From Thermoplasmata archaeon (GTDB taxonomy: Archaea; Thermoplasmatota; DTKX01; JAHFTX01): a stretch of DNA of 64,000 nt. The translations under genes were made by a program, and so were the position numbers. The notes below the pieces were generated by a model. It did no database searches and was not told where the DNA came from. It saw nothing but the letters and a program-made list of their open reading frames with translations. The stretch covers positions 1 to 64,000 of the forward strand of contig JAHFTX010000007.1 in NCBI GenBank assembly GCA_023265395.1. Reading direction: 5' to 3'. Shown here piece by piece: positions 35,652-44,663 of the stretch; positions within the stretch are counted from its first letter, which is position 1; every line of letters begins with the position of its first letter.

Positions 35652-37016
35652 ATGGTCAACCAGGACGAACTCGCGCCCCATGTAGCAGACATCACCCGGG
35701 CGCTCAAGGGAACAGTCGACGAGGGGGAGGTCCGGCGGTTGCTGAGCAACTACGTCGGGACCTACAAGATTCCCCTCGCAGATGCCAAGCGGACGATCGT
35801 CAAGCACTTCGGCGGTGACCCCACCGGGTTGGCCGCAGGGGTGCGCAAGAGGATCGCCGACCTCCAAGGCGGCGAGCAGAGCGTCGACTTGGTGGTCAAG
35901 GTGCTCAGCGTCGCACCGAAGATCGTCACCGTCCGCGGCAGTGAACGGACCATCATGGAGGGCTACTTCGGCGACCCCAGCGGCGTGGTGCGCTTCACCT
36001 CCTGGACCGCGACGGTGCCCTTCGAGGTCCATGATTCGATCATCGTCGCCAACGCCTACACCAAGGAGTTCCGCGGAGAGGTCCAACTCAACCTCGGCGA
36101 GCGGGTGCGGATTGCCCCAAGCGGGGAGATCATCGAGGTCCCCGCCGAGGTGGCGTCCCGCGTCGGTCGGAGCTCTGCTCCGACTGGTTCCTCGGCCCAT
36201 GGCGGCAAGCCCTTGACCGTCAGTCAGTTGCGCGAGGGGGCACGCGACTTCAGCATCACCGTCCGGATCGGGTCGGTCACCGAGCGGTTGGTCGAGGTCG
36301 AGGGAGTGACCAAGACCGTCTATGGCGGGGTGTGCGGGGACGCCACCGGCCGTCTCGAGTTCACCAGCTGGCACGACCACCACCTGCAGCCGGGTGACGT
36401 CGTGACCATCGGCGGAGGGTATGTCCGTGGCTGGCGGGGCATCCCCCAGCTCAACTTCGACGAGCGGGCCTCCGTGACCAAGGCCGCGGAGGGCGCCCCC
36501 TCGAACCTGCCATCGGTCTCGGAGCTGGGGGCACCCCAGCGACTGACCGTCGCTCAGGTCGAGGAGCGCGGCGGTGCCCAAGGGGTCGCCGTCGAGGGGA
36601 TCGTCGTCGACGTCCGCCCTGGCTCGGGCCTGATCGCCCGCTGCCCCGACTGCAACCGCGTGCTGCAGAACCAGGAATGCCGCACGCACGGGCGCAAGAA
36701 GGGCACCATCGACCTGCGCGTCAAGGCCGTCCTCGATGACGGGACGGGAGCGCTCTCGGTGGTCTTCAACCGTGCACTGACGGAACGCATCCTCGAACGT
36801 GACCTGCAGGCGTGCGCCGAGATGGCCGAGGCTCGAGGTGACGAGCGGGTCATCGACGAGGAGCTGCGCTCTCGGCTGGTGGCCCGCCCACTGGTGGTCA
36901 TCGGCAACGTCATGAGCGACGACTACGGCGCGATGCTGATCGCCTCGGAGTTGCAAGAGAGCGCGATCGACGTGCCTGCCCAGGCCCGGGCGATGCTCGA
37001 GGACCTGGAGGCCTAG
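35652..37016 (+). CDS. rpa: Replication protein A, single-stranded DNA-binding
   Basis: 454 residues. An N-terminal helical segment (YKIPLADAKRTIVKHFGGD) is followed by three OB folds, recognisable from the repeated GYFGDPSGVVRFTSW, GGVCGDATGRLEFTSWHDH and VLDDGTGALSVVFNR cores. Near residues 330-345 a zinc-finger-type CPDCNRVLQNQECRTHG lies inside the last OB region. This layout matches euryarchaeal/Thermoplasmata RPA that coats single-stranded DNA in replication and repair. It is followed 12 bases later by its usual partner gene. Confidence 0.93.
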   Translation: MVNQDELAPHVADITRALKGTVDEGEVRRLLSNYVGTYKIPLADAKRTIVKHFGGDPTGLAAGVRKRIADLQGGEQSVDLVVKVLSVAPKIVTVRGSERTIMEGYFGDPSGVVRFTSWTATVPFEVHDSIIVANAYTKEFRGEVQLNLGERVRIAPSGEIIEVPAEVASRVGRSSAPTGSSAHGGKPLTVSQLREGARDFSITVRIGSVTERLVEVEGVTKTVYGGVCGDATGRLEFTSWHDHHLQPGDVVTIGGGYVRGWRGIPQLNFDERASVTKAAEGAPSNLPSVSELGAPQRLTVAQVEERGGAQGVAVEGIVVDVRPGSGLIARCPDCNRVLQNQECRTHGRKKGTIDLRVKAVLDDGTGALSVVFNRALTERILERDLQACAEMAEARGDERVIDEELRSRLVARPLVVIGNVMSDDYGAMLIASELQESAIDVPAQARAMLEDLEA

Positions 37017-37028
37017 GAGGTGGCGACC

Positions 37029-37973
37029 ATGGTCCAGCGACGCGAGACCGCCTGGCGGACGTTCGCCGCCGAATTCAACGGCAGCAACCTCCAGTACGCC
37101 GAATCTGGGGAGCGTGCCCCTTCCTACCTGGTCACCCCACTGGGGGCGCGGATCAACCGGATCTTCGTCTGCGGCGTGCTCACCGAGGTCGAACGCATGG
37201 GCGCCGAGGAGGAACCCTTCTACCGTGGTCGGGTCGCCGACCCGACAGGCTCCTACTTCATCAGCGCCGGACAGTATCAGCCTGAGGCGGCAGCGGCCCT
37301 CAGCCGGCTGCAGGCGCCTGCCTTCGTCGCCGTCGTCGGCAAGGTGCGGGTCTACTCCCCGGAACCGGGGGTCACCTACGTCAGCATCCGCGCCGAGCTG
37401 GTCACCCCCATCAACGGGCCGCTGCGCGACCTGTGGGTGCTGCAGACCTGCCAGCTGATGCGACAGCGCATCGAGGCGGTCTCCGAGGCGACCCGGATGG
37501 CCTCCCCCTCGATCGACAAGCTCGTCGAGCTGGGCTACCCACCCGCCTTGGCCGACGGCGTGATGCGCGCCCTCGACCATTATGGACCACCGGACCTGGC
37601 GCGCTACCGCAACCTGCTGGCTGACGGGCTGCGCTACGTGCTGCCCGAGTTCGCCGGGGAGCGCTCCGATCCAGCGCTCAGCGACCCTCTCGACGGCGGG
37701 GCGGGCAACCTCGGGATCCAGCGTGAGCATGCCGACGTCTATGAGCGGGTCCCCGTCGCCGACGAGCCCGTGACTGAGGCTGATGAGGAGCGACTCCTGG
37801 GGATCATCGAGCAGCTCCAGGGAGCCAAGGGCTCCGGTGCCGAGTGGAAGGACATCATCGACAAGGCCTCGGTTGCGGGCATGGACCGGGACCTGGCCGA
37901 GGAAGCCCTCAACCTGCTGCAGGACAAGGGCCTGGTCTGCGAACCGGAGATTGGCCGTCTGCGGCTCGTCTAG
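37029..37973 (+). CDS. RPA-associated OB-fold protein
   Basis: 314 residues. The N-terminal OB fold contains LGARINRIFVCGVLTEVERMG, YRGRVADPTGSYFISAGQYQPEAAAAL and FVAVVGKVRVYSP, as in COG3390 proteins that pair with archaeal RPA; the C-terminal about 130 residues are helical and end in a winged-helix-like segment (GSGAEWKDIIDKASVAGMDRDLAEEALNLLQDKGLV). ATG 37029 is chosen because AGGAGGTG lies seven bases before it; the GTG at 37020 is inside that site. Confidence 0.9.
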   Translation: MVQRRETAWRTFAAEFNGSNLQYAESGERAPSYLVTPLGARINRIFVCGVLTEVERMGAEEEPFYRGRVADPTGSYFISAGQYQPEAAAALSRLQAPAFVAVVGKVRVYSPEPGVTYVSIRAELVTPINGPLRDLWVLQTCQLMRQRIEAVSEATRMASPSIDKLVELGYPPALADGVMRALDHYGPPDLARYRNLLADGLRYVLPEFAGERSDPALSDPLDGGAGNLGIQREHADVYERVPVADEPVTEADEERLLGIIEQLQGAKGSGAEWKDIIDKASVAGMDRDLAEEALNLLQDKGLVCEPEIGRLRLV

Positions 37974-38047
37974 GTGGCGCAATCGCGCCCTGCGGGGGGG
38001 CCATCCTCCCCCCTGCGGCCAATCTTGCGCCCCTCGGCTCACCAATC

Positions 38048-38054
38048 CTTATTT
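38048..38054 (+). promoter_or_regulatory. TATA box for the formate dehydrogenase operon
   Basis: CTTATTT in an otherwise GC-rich gap, about 45 bases before GTG 38096; it predicts transcription start near 38077. Confidence 0.45.
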
Positions 38055-38095
38055 CGCCAGCCCCCGATTGCACCGGCGCATCGCCAGTGCGGTGG

Positions 38096-38557
38096 GTGGG
38101 GTCCTTGAGCGTGGGGTGGGAAGCGGTCGTCGCCGAAGAGGCATCCTCGCCCCACCCGTCGGCCCTGGCGGCGCTCCTTGCCGTCCAGGGGCGGGTCGGC
38201 TACGTCCCCGCCGAGGCGCTGGTGGCGATCGAGGCGCAGCTTGGCGTCCCCAAGGCGGAGCTCTTCGGGGTCCTGGGGTTCTACTCCGACTTGCGGACGC
38301 AGCCCCCGGGGCGTCATGTCCTGCGCGTCTGCCTGGGGGATTCGTGCTACGCGCGCCAGTCCCCCAAGGTCCTCGCGGCAGCCCAGAAGGCGCTGGGTTG
38401 CCAGAGCGGACAGACCGACAAGCGCGGGGCCGTCACCTTGGGTACCGTCTACTGCCTGGGCAACTGCGCACGCTCACCCTCGGTGGAGCTCGACGGGGAG
38501 GTCATCGGCGACGTCAGCCCGGCGAAGCTGACCAAGGTCCTCGGAGGGCTCAAATGA
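38096..38557 (+). CDS. fdsG: NAD-dependent formate dehydrogenase gamma subunit (NuoE-like)
   Basis: About 153 residues, [2Fe-2S] thioredoxin-like subunit of the NuoE/HoxE family that carries electrons to or from the flavin subunit. Four Cys lie in LRVCLGDSCYARQ and TVYCLGNCARSP. The start is uncertain: GTG 38096, TTG 38105 and GTG 38114 are all possible; the family N-terminus WEAVVAEEASS begins just after. ATGA overlap with the next gene shows coupling. Order and sizes match bacterial fdsG. Confidence 0.88.
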   Translation: MGSLSVGWEAVVAEEASSPHPSALAALLAVQGRVGYVPAEALVAIEAQLGVPKAELFGVLGFYSDLRTQPPGRHVLRVCLGDSCYARQSPKVLAAAQKALGCQSGQTDKRGAVTLGTVYCLGNCARSPSVELDGEVIGDVSPAKLTKVLGGLK

Positions 38558-40236
38558 GCGTCTCCTCCGCCGAAGCGGTCGAGACCGCCAGCCAGGACCA
38601 GACCACACCCCCGCAGCCGCTGTCGGCCGCCCCCCGATCCTGGGCCGAGAGCTGGCCCATCGACACCTCCCTGCCGCGGCTCTACCTGCCCAACGACACC
38701 ACGTCCCGGGCGGTCGGTGCGATGGAGGTCTACACCGAGCTGATGCACCGCATCGAACGAGCCCTCGGAGCGACGCCTCCGACCACCTTCGTCGGATCCC
38801 GTGGCCTGTTCTTCCTCGAGCCGCTGGTGGAGGTGGAGCTGCCCACGGGGGAGCGCGTCGCCTACGGCCCGATGCGGACCTCGATGCTGACCAAGCGCAA
38901 CCTCGAGTTGATCCTCCAGGGGCGCCGGATCGCCGGTGCGACGCTGGGGCCACTTGCCGAGCATCCCCATCTGATCGGACAGCAACGATTGGTCTTCGGT
39001 AGCTGTGGGATCCTGCCGCCGAACGACCTGCAGGCGCTGCGGTCTCAAGGCGCCTACGGGGCCCTCGAACGCGCCCTCCTCCGCTCGCCCCCCGAGGTCA
39101 TCGACGAGGTCGTCGCCTCAGGTCTGCAGGGACGCGGCGGCGCCGGCTTCCCCTGCGGCCTCAAGTGGCGCACCACCGCCGCAGCGGCGGGCTCGCCCAA
39201 GTACATCGTGGCCAATGGTGATGAGGGTGACCCGGGGACCTACGCCGACCGCATGCTCCTTGAGGGTGACCCCCACCGCTTGATCGAGGGGATGGCGATC
39301 GCCGCCTACGCGGTGGGTGCGACCGAGGGCTACGTCTACATCCGCGGCGAGTACCCCGCGGCGATCGCCTCGATGCGCACCGCCATCACCCAGGCGCGCG
39401 AGGCGGGGATACTCGGGCCACGCATGCTCGGCAGCGGTGGGCCCTTCGACCTGCGCGTCGCCATCAACGGCGGCGCCTACATCTGCGGGGAGGAGACCGC
39501 GCTGCTCGAGAGCATCGAGGGTCGGCGCGGGATGGTCCGCGCCAAGCCGCCCTATCCTGCAGAATCAGGGCTGTTCCGCAAGCCGACCGTGGTCAACAAC
39601 GTCCTGACGCTGGCATCGATCCCCTGGATCCTGCGCAACGGCGCTCGGGCGTGGAAGAAGCATGGCACCGAGGGTTCCCCCGGGACGGTGGTGCTGCAGC
39701 TGGGCGGGAGCTTGCGGACCCCCTGTCTCATCGAGGTCCCCTTCGGACTGTCGCTCAGGGAGGTCGTCAGCGGTTACGGCGGCGGGACGCCCAAGGGACT
39801 CAAGCTCAAGGCCGTCCAGTGTGGCGGCCCGCTGGGCGGGTTGTTGCCCCCACGGCTGCTCGATACTCCGGTCAGTTTCGAGGGGCTCAAGGCCGCCGGA
39901 GGCCTGCTCGGGCACGGCGGGATCGTCGTCTACGACCACCGCACCGACATGGTCGACCTCTCCCATCACTTCATGGAGTTCTGCGCACACGAATCCTGCG
40001 GCAAGTGCACCCCATGCAGGATCGGGTCGCACCGAGCCGAGGAGCTGCTCCAGAAGGTTCTTGATGGCGAGGGCTCCCCCGAGGACCTGGACCGCCTCCG
40101 GGAGCTTGCGCACACGATGACTTGGGCATCCCTGTGCGCCTTGGGGGGGTTGGCCCCTTCGCCGGTGCTCTCGGCGCTCGAGCACTTTCCGCGCGAGTTC
40201 GAGGCGCGACTCAAGCGCACTGGGGGAGGGGCCTGA
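38554..40236 (+). CDS. fdsB: NAD-dependent formate dehydrogenase beta subunit (FMN, NAD site)
   Basis: 560 residues. The N-terminal domain (LPRLYLPNDTTSRAVGA, GSRGLFFLEPLVEVELPTG) is the thioredoxin-like FdsB part without cysteines. It is followed by the NuoF-type core: GLQGRGGAGFPCGLKW for FMN, NGDEGDPGTYADR and YICGEETALLESIEG for NADH. The [4Fe-4S] site is ESCGKCTPCRIGSHR with a fourth Cys in SLCALGG near the end. This subunit exchanges electrons with NAD. It overlaps fdsA by one base. The FdsB-type N-terminus distinguishes it from complex I NuoF. Confidence 0.9.
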   Translation: MSVSSAEAVETASQDQTTPPQPLSAAPRSWAESWPIDTSLPRLYLPNDTTSRAVGAMEVYTELMHRIERALGATPPTTFVGSRGLFFLEPLVEVELPTGERVAYGPMRTSMLTKRNLELILQGRRIAGATLGPLAEHPHLIGQQRLVFGSCGILPPNDLQALRSQGAYGALERALLRSPPEVIDEVVASGLQGRGGAGFPCGLKWRTTAAAAGSPKYIVANGDEGDPGTYADRMLLEGDPHRLIEGMAIAAYAVGATEGYVYIRGEYPAAIASMRTAITQAREAGILGPRMLGSGGPFDLRVAINGGAYICGEETALLESIEGRRGMVRAKPPYPAESGLFRKPTVVNNVLTLASIPWILRNGARAWKKHGTEGSPGTVVLQLGGSLRTPCLIEVPFGLSLREVVSGYGGGTPKGLKLKAVQCGGPLGGLLPPRLLDTPVSFEGLKAAGGLLGHGGIVVYDHRTDMVDLSHHFMEFCAHESCGKCTPCRIGSHRAEELLQKVLDGEGSPEDLDRLRELAHTMTWASLCALGGLAPSPVLSALEHFPREFEARLKRTGGGA

Positions 40237-42992
40237 TGGCCGCGCCTGCCGGGCGGGTGCCACTCCCTCGGGTCGCCTCCGACCCGTTGCCGGTGCTCGA
40301 GCGCGGCACGCCGACGGTGGCCCTGACCATCGACGGAGTGCGCGTGCGCGTGCCCGAGGGGCTACCGCTGATCGAAGCGGCCAAGCTCGTCGGCGTCGAG
40401 ATCCCGCACCTGTGCCACGACCAGAAGCTCGAGCCCTACGGCTCCTGCCGCATGTGCCTCGTGCAGATCGAGGGGCGCGGCGGCTTCCCGGCAAGCTGCA
40501 CGACGAAGGCCACCGACGGGTTGGTGGTGACCACCCGCTCCACGGCGCTGACCCGTCTGCGCACCAACGTCATGGACCTCTACCTCTCCGACCATCCCCC
40601 CGACTGCCTGACCTGTGCCGCCAACAACATCTGCCCCCTCCAAGACGAGGCGGCCGACAGCGGCATCCGCAAGATCTCCTTCGTCGGGGAGCGTCACGAG
40701 TCGGCCATCGACCGCTCCAATCCCTACTTCGACTTCGATCCGACCAAATGCATCGTCTGCGTCAAGTGCGTGCGGGCCTGCGGCGAGATCCAGGGGACGT
40801 TCGCGCTCTCGCTCAGTGGCCGCGGCTTCGACACCAAGGTCATCGCCGGCGACGGGGGCCCCTTTGGGGGGAGCCCCTGCGTCAGCTGTGGGGCGTGTGT
40901 CAGCGTCTGTCCGACCGGGGCGCTGCAAGAGAAGACCATCATCGCTGCCGGCACGCCCACGGGGTCGGTGCGGACCACCTGTTCCTACTGCGGCGTCGGC
41001 TGCCAGTTCGATGCGCAGACCAAGGCCGGCCACATCATCAACCTCCAACCGGTGGGGCAATCCCCCGTCAACTTCGGACACGCCTGCGTCAAGGGTCGGT
41101 TCGGCTGGGAGTTCGTCAACTCCCCCGAGCGGTTGACGACCCCGCTGATCCGCGGTGCCGACGGCCAGCTCCACCACGCCAGTTGGGAGGAGGCCCTCGA
41201 CCGCATCGAGGAGCGGCTCAACGCCCTACGGGCAGCCCATGGCCCCGATGCGCTGGGCGGCATCAGCAGTGCTCGGGGCACCAACGAGGAGAACTACCTG
41301 ATGCAGAAGCTGATGCGGGCGGCGGTGGGCACCAACAACATCGACAACTGCGCCCGAGTCTGCCACAGTGCGACCGTCGCAGGGATGATGGAGACCTTCG
41401 GCACCGGTGCCGCCACCAACAGCCTGAGTGATATCAACCTCGCCGACGTCTTGATGGTGGTCGGAGCCAACGTCACCGAGGCCCACCCCGTCACCGGCAG
41501 CCGGATCAGGCAGGCGGTCGCCCGGGGCGCACGGCTCATCGTCATCGACCCGCGTCGCATCGCGCTGGTCGACGACGCCGACGTGTTCTTGCAGCTTCGC
41601 CCGGGCACCAACGTCGCGGTCCTCAATGGGCTGGGCCATCTGATCGTCCGCGAGGGCTGGATCGACAAGGACTTCATCGAACGGCGCACCGAGGAGTACA
41701 ACGCCTACAAGCTGACCATCGCCAAGTACACCCCTGAGTATGTCCAGGACATCAGCGGGGTCCCGCCCGACGCGCTATGGAAGGCTGCGTACCTGTACAG
41801 CCACAGTCGCGCATCGATGTGTCTGCATGGGTTGGGCGTCAGCGAGCACAAGACCGGCTCCTATGGGGTGATGGCACTGGCCAACCTGGCGATGCTCACC
41901 GGAAACGTCGGCAAACCCGGGACGGGGATTAACCCGCTGCGCGGGCAGAACAACGTCCAGGGCGCATGCGACATGGGGGCGCTGCCGCTGACCTACACGA
42001 CCTATCAGAAGGTCAGTGATGGCAAGGTGCGCAAGCGCTTCGAGGAGGCCTACGGCGTCGAGCTGCCCACCGCACCCGGCCGCAAGATCCCCGAGATGTA
42101 CGAAGCGATGCTCGCGGGGCAGATGCGCGCACTCTACATCGTGGGCGATGACATCGCCCAGACCGACCCCAACTCGGCGATGGTGGAGCAGGCGTTGCGG
42201 ACCCTCGACTTCCTCGTCGTCCAGGATATCTTCCTGACCAAGACCGCAGCGATGGCCCACGTCGTGTTGCCGGCAGCCTCCTACCTTGAGAAGGACGGGA
42301 CCTTCACCAATGGCGAGCGTCGGATCCAGCGGATCCGCAAGGTGGTCGACCCCCCGGGGGACGCCCGCGCCGACTGGGAGATCATCTGCGACGTCTCCAA
42401 CCGCTTGGGCTACCACATGCACTACGCCGACCCGGGCGAGGTCTTCGCCGAAGCTGCTGCCTTGACCCCCCTGTATTCAGGTGCAACCTACGCCCGCCTC
42501 GAGGGTGAGGGCCTCCAATGGCCGGTGCCCAACGACCGGCACCCTGGGACGACCGTGATGCACGAGAAGCAGTTCCCCCGGGGCAAGGGCAAGTTCGCCC
42601 CCCATGACTACGAACCCCCCGGGGAAGAGCCGACCGAAGCCTATCCCTTCACGATGATCACGGGCCGGGGCCTCTTCCAGTACAACTGCGGGTCGATGAC
42701 CCAGCGAACCAAGTTGCGCGCGCTCGAGCCGGAGGACCTGCTCGAGGTCAACCCTGCGGACGCCAGACGGTTGGGGATCGCCATGGATGAACGCGTCGCG
42801 CTCGAGAGTGCTCGTGGCAAGATCACCATCCGCGTGCTCCTCTCTGACCGGGTAGCGCCCGGGCAGGTATTCACCACCTTCCACTACGCTGAGACTGACG
42901 TCAATCGGCTGCTCAGCAGCAGCGCCGATGTTCTCTCCAAGTGCCCCGAGTACAAGGTGTCGACCGTCAACATCCGCCGATTGCAGCCCTGA
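40236..42992 (+). CDS. fdsA: NAD-dependent formate dehydrogenase alpha subunit (molybdopterin)
   Basis: 918 residues; oxidises formate to CO2 (or the reverse) at a bis-MGD molybdenum or tungsten site. The N-terminus has a [2Fe-2S] domain (Cys60, 71, 74, 88), a His-Cys3 [4Fe-4S] site (DCLTCAANNICPL) and two ferredoxin-type clusters (CIVCVKCVRAC and CVSCGACVSVC). The catalytic part starts near residue 245 with CSYCGVGC. The metal ligand is Cys in ARVCHS, near residue 376, not selenocysteine. The ATG overlaps the fdsB stop by one base. Long N-terminal iron-sulphur region and subunit order match bacterial FdsA rather than the F420-linked FdhA of methanogens. Confidence 0.94.
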   Translation: MAAPAGRVPLPRVASDPLPVLERGTPTVALTIDGVRVRVPEGLPLIEAAKLVGVEIPHLCHDQKLEPYGSCRMCLVQIEGRGGFPASCTTKATDGLVVTTRSTALTRLRTNVMDLYLSDHPPDCLTCAANNICPLQDEAADSGIRKISFVGERHESAIDRSNPYFDFDPTKCIVCVKCVRACGEIQGTFALSLSGRGFDTKVIAGDGGPFGGSPCVSCGACVSVCPTGALQEKTIIAAGTPTGSVRTTCSYCGVGCQFDAQTKAGHIINLQPVGQSPVNFGHACVKGRFGWEFVNSPERLTTPLIRGADGQLHHASWEEALDRIEERLNALRAAHGPDALGGISSARGTNEENYLMQKLMRAAVGTNNIDNCARVCHSATVAGMMETFGTGAATNSLSDINLADVLMVVGANVTEAHPVTGSRIRQAVARGARLIVIDPRRIALVDDADVFLQLRPGTNVAVLNGLGHLIVREGWIDKDFIERRTEEYNAYKLTIAKYTPEYVQDISGVPPDALWKAAYLYSHSRASMCLHGLGVSEHKTGSYGVMALANLAMLTGNVGKPGTGINPLRGQNNVQGACDMGALPLTYTTYQKVSDGKVRKRFEEAYGVELPTAPGRKIPEMYEAMLAGQMRALYIVGDDIAQTDPNSAMVEQALRTLDFLVVQDIFLTKTAAMAHVVLPAASYLEKDGTFTNGERRIQRIRKVVDPPGDARADWEIICDVSNRLGYHMHYADPGEVFAEAAALTPLYSGATYARLEGEGLQWPVPNDRHPGTTVMHEKQFPRGKGKFAPHDYEPPGEEPTEAYPFTMITGRGLFQYNCGSMTQRTKLRALEPEDLLEVNPADARRLGIAMDERVALESARGKITIRVLLSDRVAPGQVFTTFHYAETDVNRLLSSSADVLSKCPEYKVSTVNIRRLQP

Positions 42993-43006
42993 GGCGGAGG
43001 CTTCCG

Positions 43007-43822
43007 GTGGAGCAGAGTCGCGACGTCAGCGTCCGCAGCTGGCGGGAAGGGGCCCTCCTCGAGCGGATAGACAGTGTCGTAATCGAAGAGCCCTTGGAGC
43101 TGCGTGTCGACGGTGAGCCGCTGAGTCTGACGATGCGGACCCCTGGCAACGACCAGGAGTTGGCGCTCGGCTTCCTTTGGGGCGAGGGAATCCTGCACAC
43201 GCCGCACGCATTGCCCTCCGTGGAATCACCGGGGAGTGGACCGACGCCGAGCCACAACGTCCTGACCCTCCGGTCTGCCCCCGACGGGCTGCTGCAGACC
43301 GCCGGTCGGGCACGGGGCTTCCTCCTCAGTAGCAGCTGTGGGGTCTGCGGCAGCGACAGCATCGCCGCCATCGCCGACCGCTGTGGCCCGATTGTGAGCG
43401 ACCTGGCGGTCTCCTTTTCGACCCTCCAACGTCTCCAGCCGCAGCTCCGCTCCCACCAAGCGGTCTTCGAGCGCACTGGTGGCCTGCATGCAGCGGCGCT
43501 TTTCGATGGCGAGGGTCGCCTCGACCTGCTCCGAGAGGACGTGGGGCGGCACAACGCCCTCGACAAGGTGGTCGGCGCGCTCCTGTTGCAGCGGCGGATA
43601 CCCTGCGGGGACCGCCTGCTCCTCGTGAGCGGTCGGTTGAGCTTCGACCTCACCCAGAAGGCCGCCATGGCGGGGGTACCGATCCTGTGCGCCGTCTCGG
43701 CCCCCAGCAGCTTGGCCGTGGAGCTGGCCCAGCGCATGGGAATCACACTAGTCGGCTTCCTGCGGCAGGGCACCGCAAACGTCTACACGCACCCCCAGCG
43801 GATCCTCTTGGACTCGCCCTGA
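43007..43822 (+). CDS. fdhD: Formate dehydrogenase accessory sulfurtransferase FdhD
   Basis: 271 residues from GTG 43007. FdhD passes sulphur from a cysteine desulfurase to the molybdenum cofactor before its insertion into formate dehydrogenase; the equivalent in fds operons is fdsC. The conserved cysteine loop is SSCGVCGSD near residue 110, with GLHAAALFDGEG, REDVGRHNALDKV and SGRLSFDLTQKAAMAGVPIL in the C-terminal part. It follows fdsA by 14 bases. The small FdsD subunit usual in bacterial operons is not visible in the 136 bases that follow. Confidence 0.95.
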   Translation: MEQSRDVSVRSWREGALLERIDSVVIEEPLELRVDGEPLSLTMRTPGNDQELALGFLWGEGILHTPHALPSVESPGSGPTPSHNVLTLRSAPDGLLQTAGRARGFLLSSSCGVCGSDSIAAIADRCGPIVSDLAVSFSTLQRLQPQLRSHQAVFERTGGLHAAALFDGEGRLDLLREDVGRHNALDKVVGALLLQRRIPCGDRLLLVSGRLSFDLTQKAAMAGVPILCAVSAPSSLAVELAQRMGITLVGFLRQGTANVYTHPQRILLDSP

Positions 43823-43925
43823 GGCGTTCCTCTCCCCCGACGAGGTGTGCGGACGCGTGCTACACCCTGCGCGCCCCGTGGAGCCGGCCCGGACCCGGGG
43901 CGGCGCTGCCACGGTGCGCGAGAGT

Positions 43926-43933
43926 GTTTATCG
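43926..43933 (+). promoter_or_regulatory. TATA box for the thioredoxin-like gene
   Basis: GTTTATCG centred about 29 bases before ATG 43959 predicts an essentially leaderless transcript separate from the fds operon. Confidence 0.5.
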
Positions 43934-43958
43934 TCCTCCTGAGGTGCTCCCCGGTAGC

Positions 43959-44573
43959 ATGGCACGAGCACGCTCTGGCTCGCGGGGTCGGAGGGTCCGC
44001 GCTCGCGCCAGCGCAGCGGCCACAGCCCCCCCCTCAGTCGCAGACCGCACAGCCTGGCCACTTCGATGGGTGGTCGGTGTGCCCGTCGTCCTCTTCTCCC
44101 TCAGCGTCGTCGCGATGCTGGTCCTGACCCAAATGTGGCTGACCAATCCCCCCGACAAGGGCGCCTATGCGCCCGAGTTCCGCCTCGAGGGCATCGACGG
44201 CCAGGAGACGGTGCTCTCCGATTTGCGCGGCGCGCCCGTGGTAGTCTCTTTCGTCTCCATCGACTGCCAGGCCTGTCGCGGGGCCTACCTGGAGAACATC
44301 TCCCGCCTCAACATCGATCTTGCCTCCCGGTACACCCCCGTCACGGTCGTCGAGGGGGCCGACAACGCGCATGGGACCCTCCAAGCCTATCGCACCGCCA
44401 CCAACGGGACCTGGCTCTACCTCCGTGGGACCAGCGCGGTCAACCAATCCTACAAGCTCTCGATTCTGCCTACCACCGTCGTGATCTCAGCTGACGGGAT
44501 CATCGTCGCCCGTCACGAGGGTGCAGTCTCCTTCGAGGTCCTCAAGGCGGATGTGCTCGAAGCCCTCGCCTGA
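43959..44573 (+). CDS. Membrane-anchored thioredoxin-like (TlpA/SCO type) protein
   Basis: 204 residues: a basic N-terminus, one transmembrane helix (about 34-56), then an extracytoplasmic thioredoxin fold beginning with APEFRLEGIDGQETVLSDL. The redox motif CQAC lies in SIDCQACRGAY and the cis-Pro in LSILPTTVVI. Such proteins reduce disulphides or help metallate secreted proteins, for example copper sites of oxidases. No partner is next to it. ATG 43959 is chosen from the TATA box and the start of the basic N-terminus. Confidence 0.85.
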   Translation: MARARSGSRGRRVRARASAAATAPPSVADRTAWPLRWVVGVPVVLFSLSVVAMLVLTQMWLTNPPDKGAYAPEFRLEGIDGQETVLSDLRGAPVVVSFVSIDCQACRGAYLENISRLNIDLASRYTPVTVVEGADNAHGTLQAYRTATNGTWLYLRGTSAVNQSYKLSILPTTVVISADGIIVARHEGAVSFEVLKADVLEALA

Positions 44574-44631
44574 GGGGTCGTCAGCGTGCCTCGTCCGCTC
44601 CCGCGCCATTGGCCAAGGTCGCAGCACAAGG

Positions 44632-44641
44632 CCTTTTAGAC
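44632..44641 (+). promoter_or_regulatory. TATA-like box for the beta-helix surface protein
   Basis: CCTTTTAGAC centred 27 bases before ATG 44664 fits a leaderless promoter. Confidence 0.4.
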
Positions 44642-44663
44642 CCCCTAGGCGTGGCGCGCCCCG

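Noticed and set aside
41340-41370. Possible selenocysteine in FdsA
   Set aside because: The metal-ligand position in ARVCHS is an ordinary Cys codon, with no in-frame TGA, so no recoding is needed.
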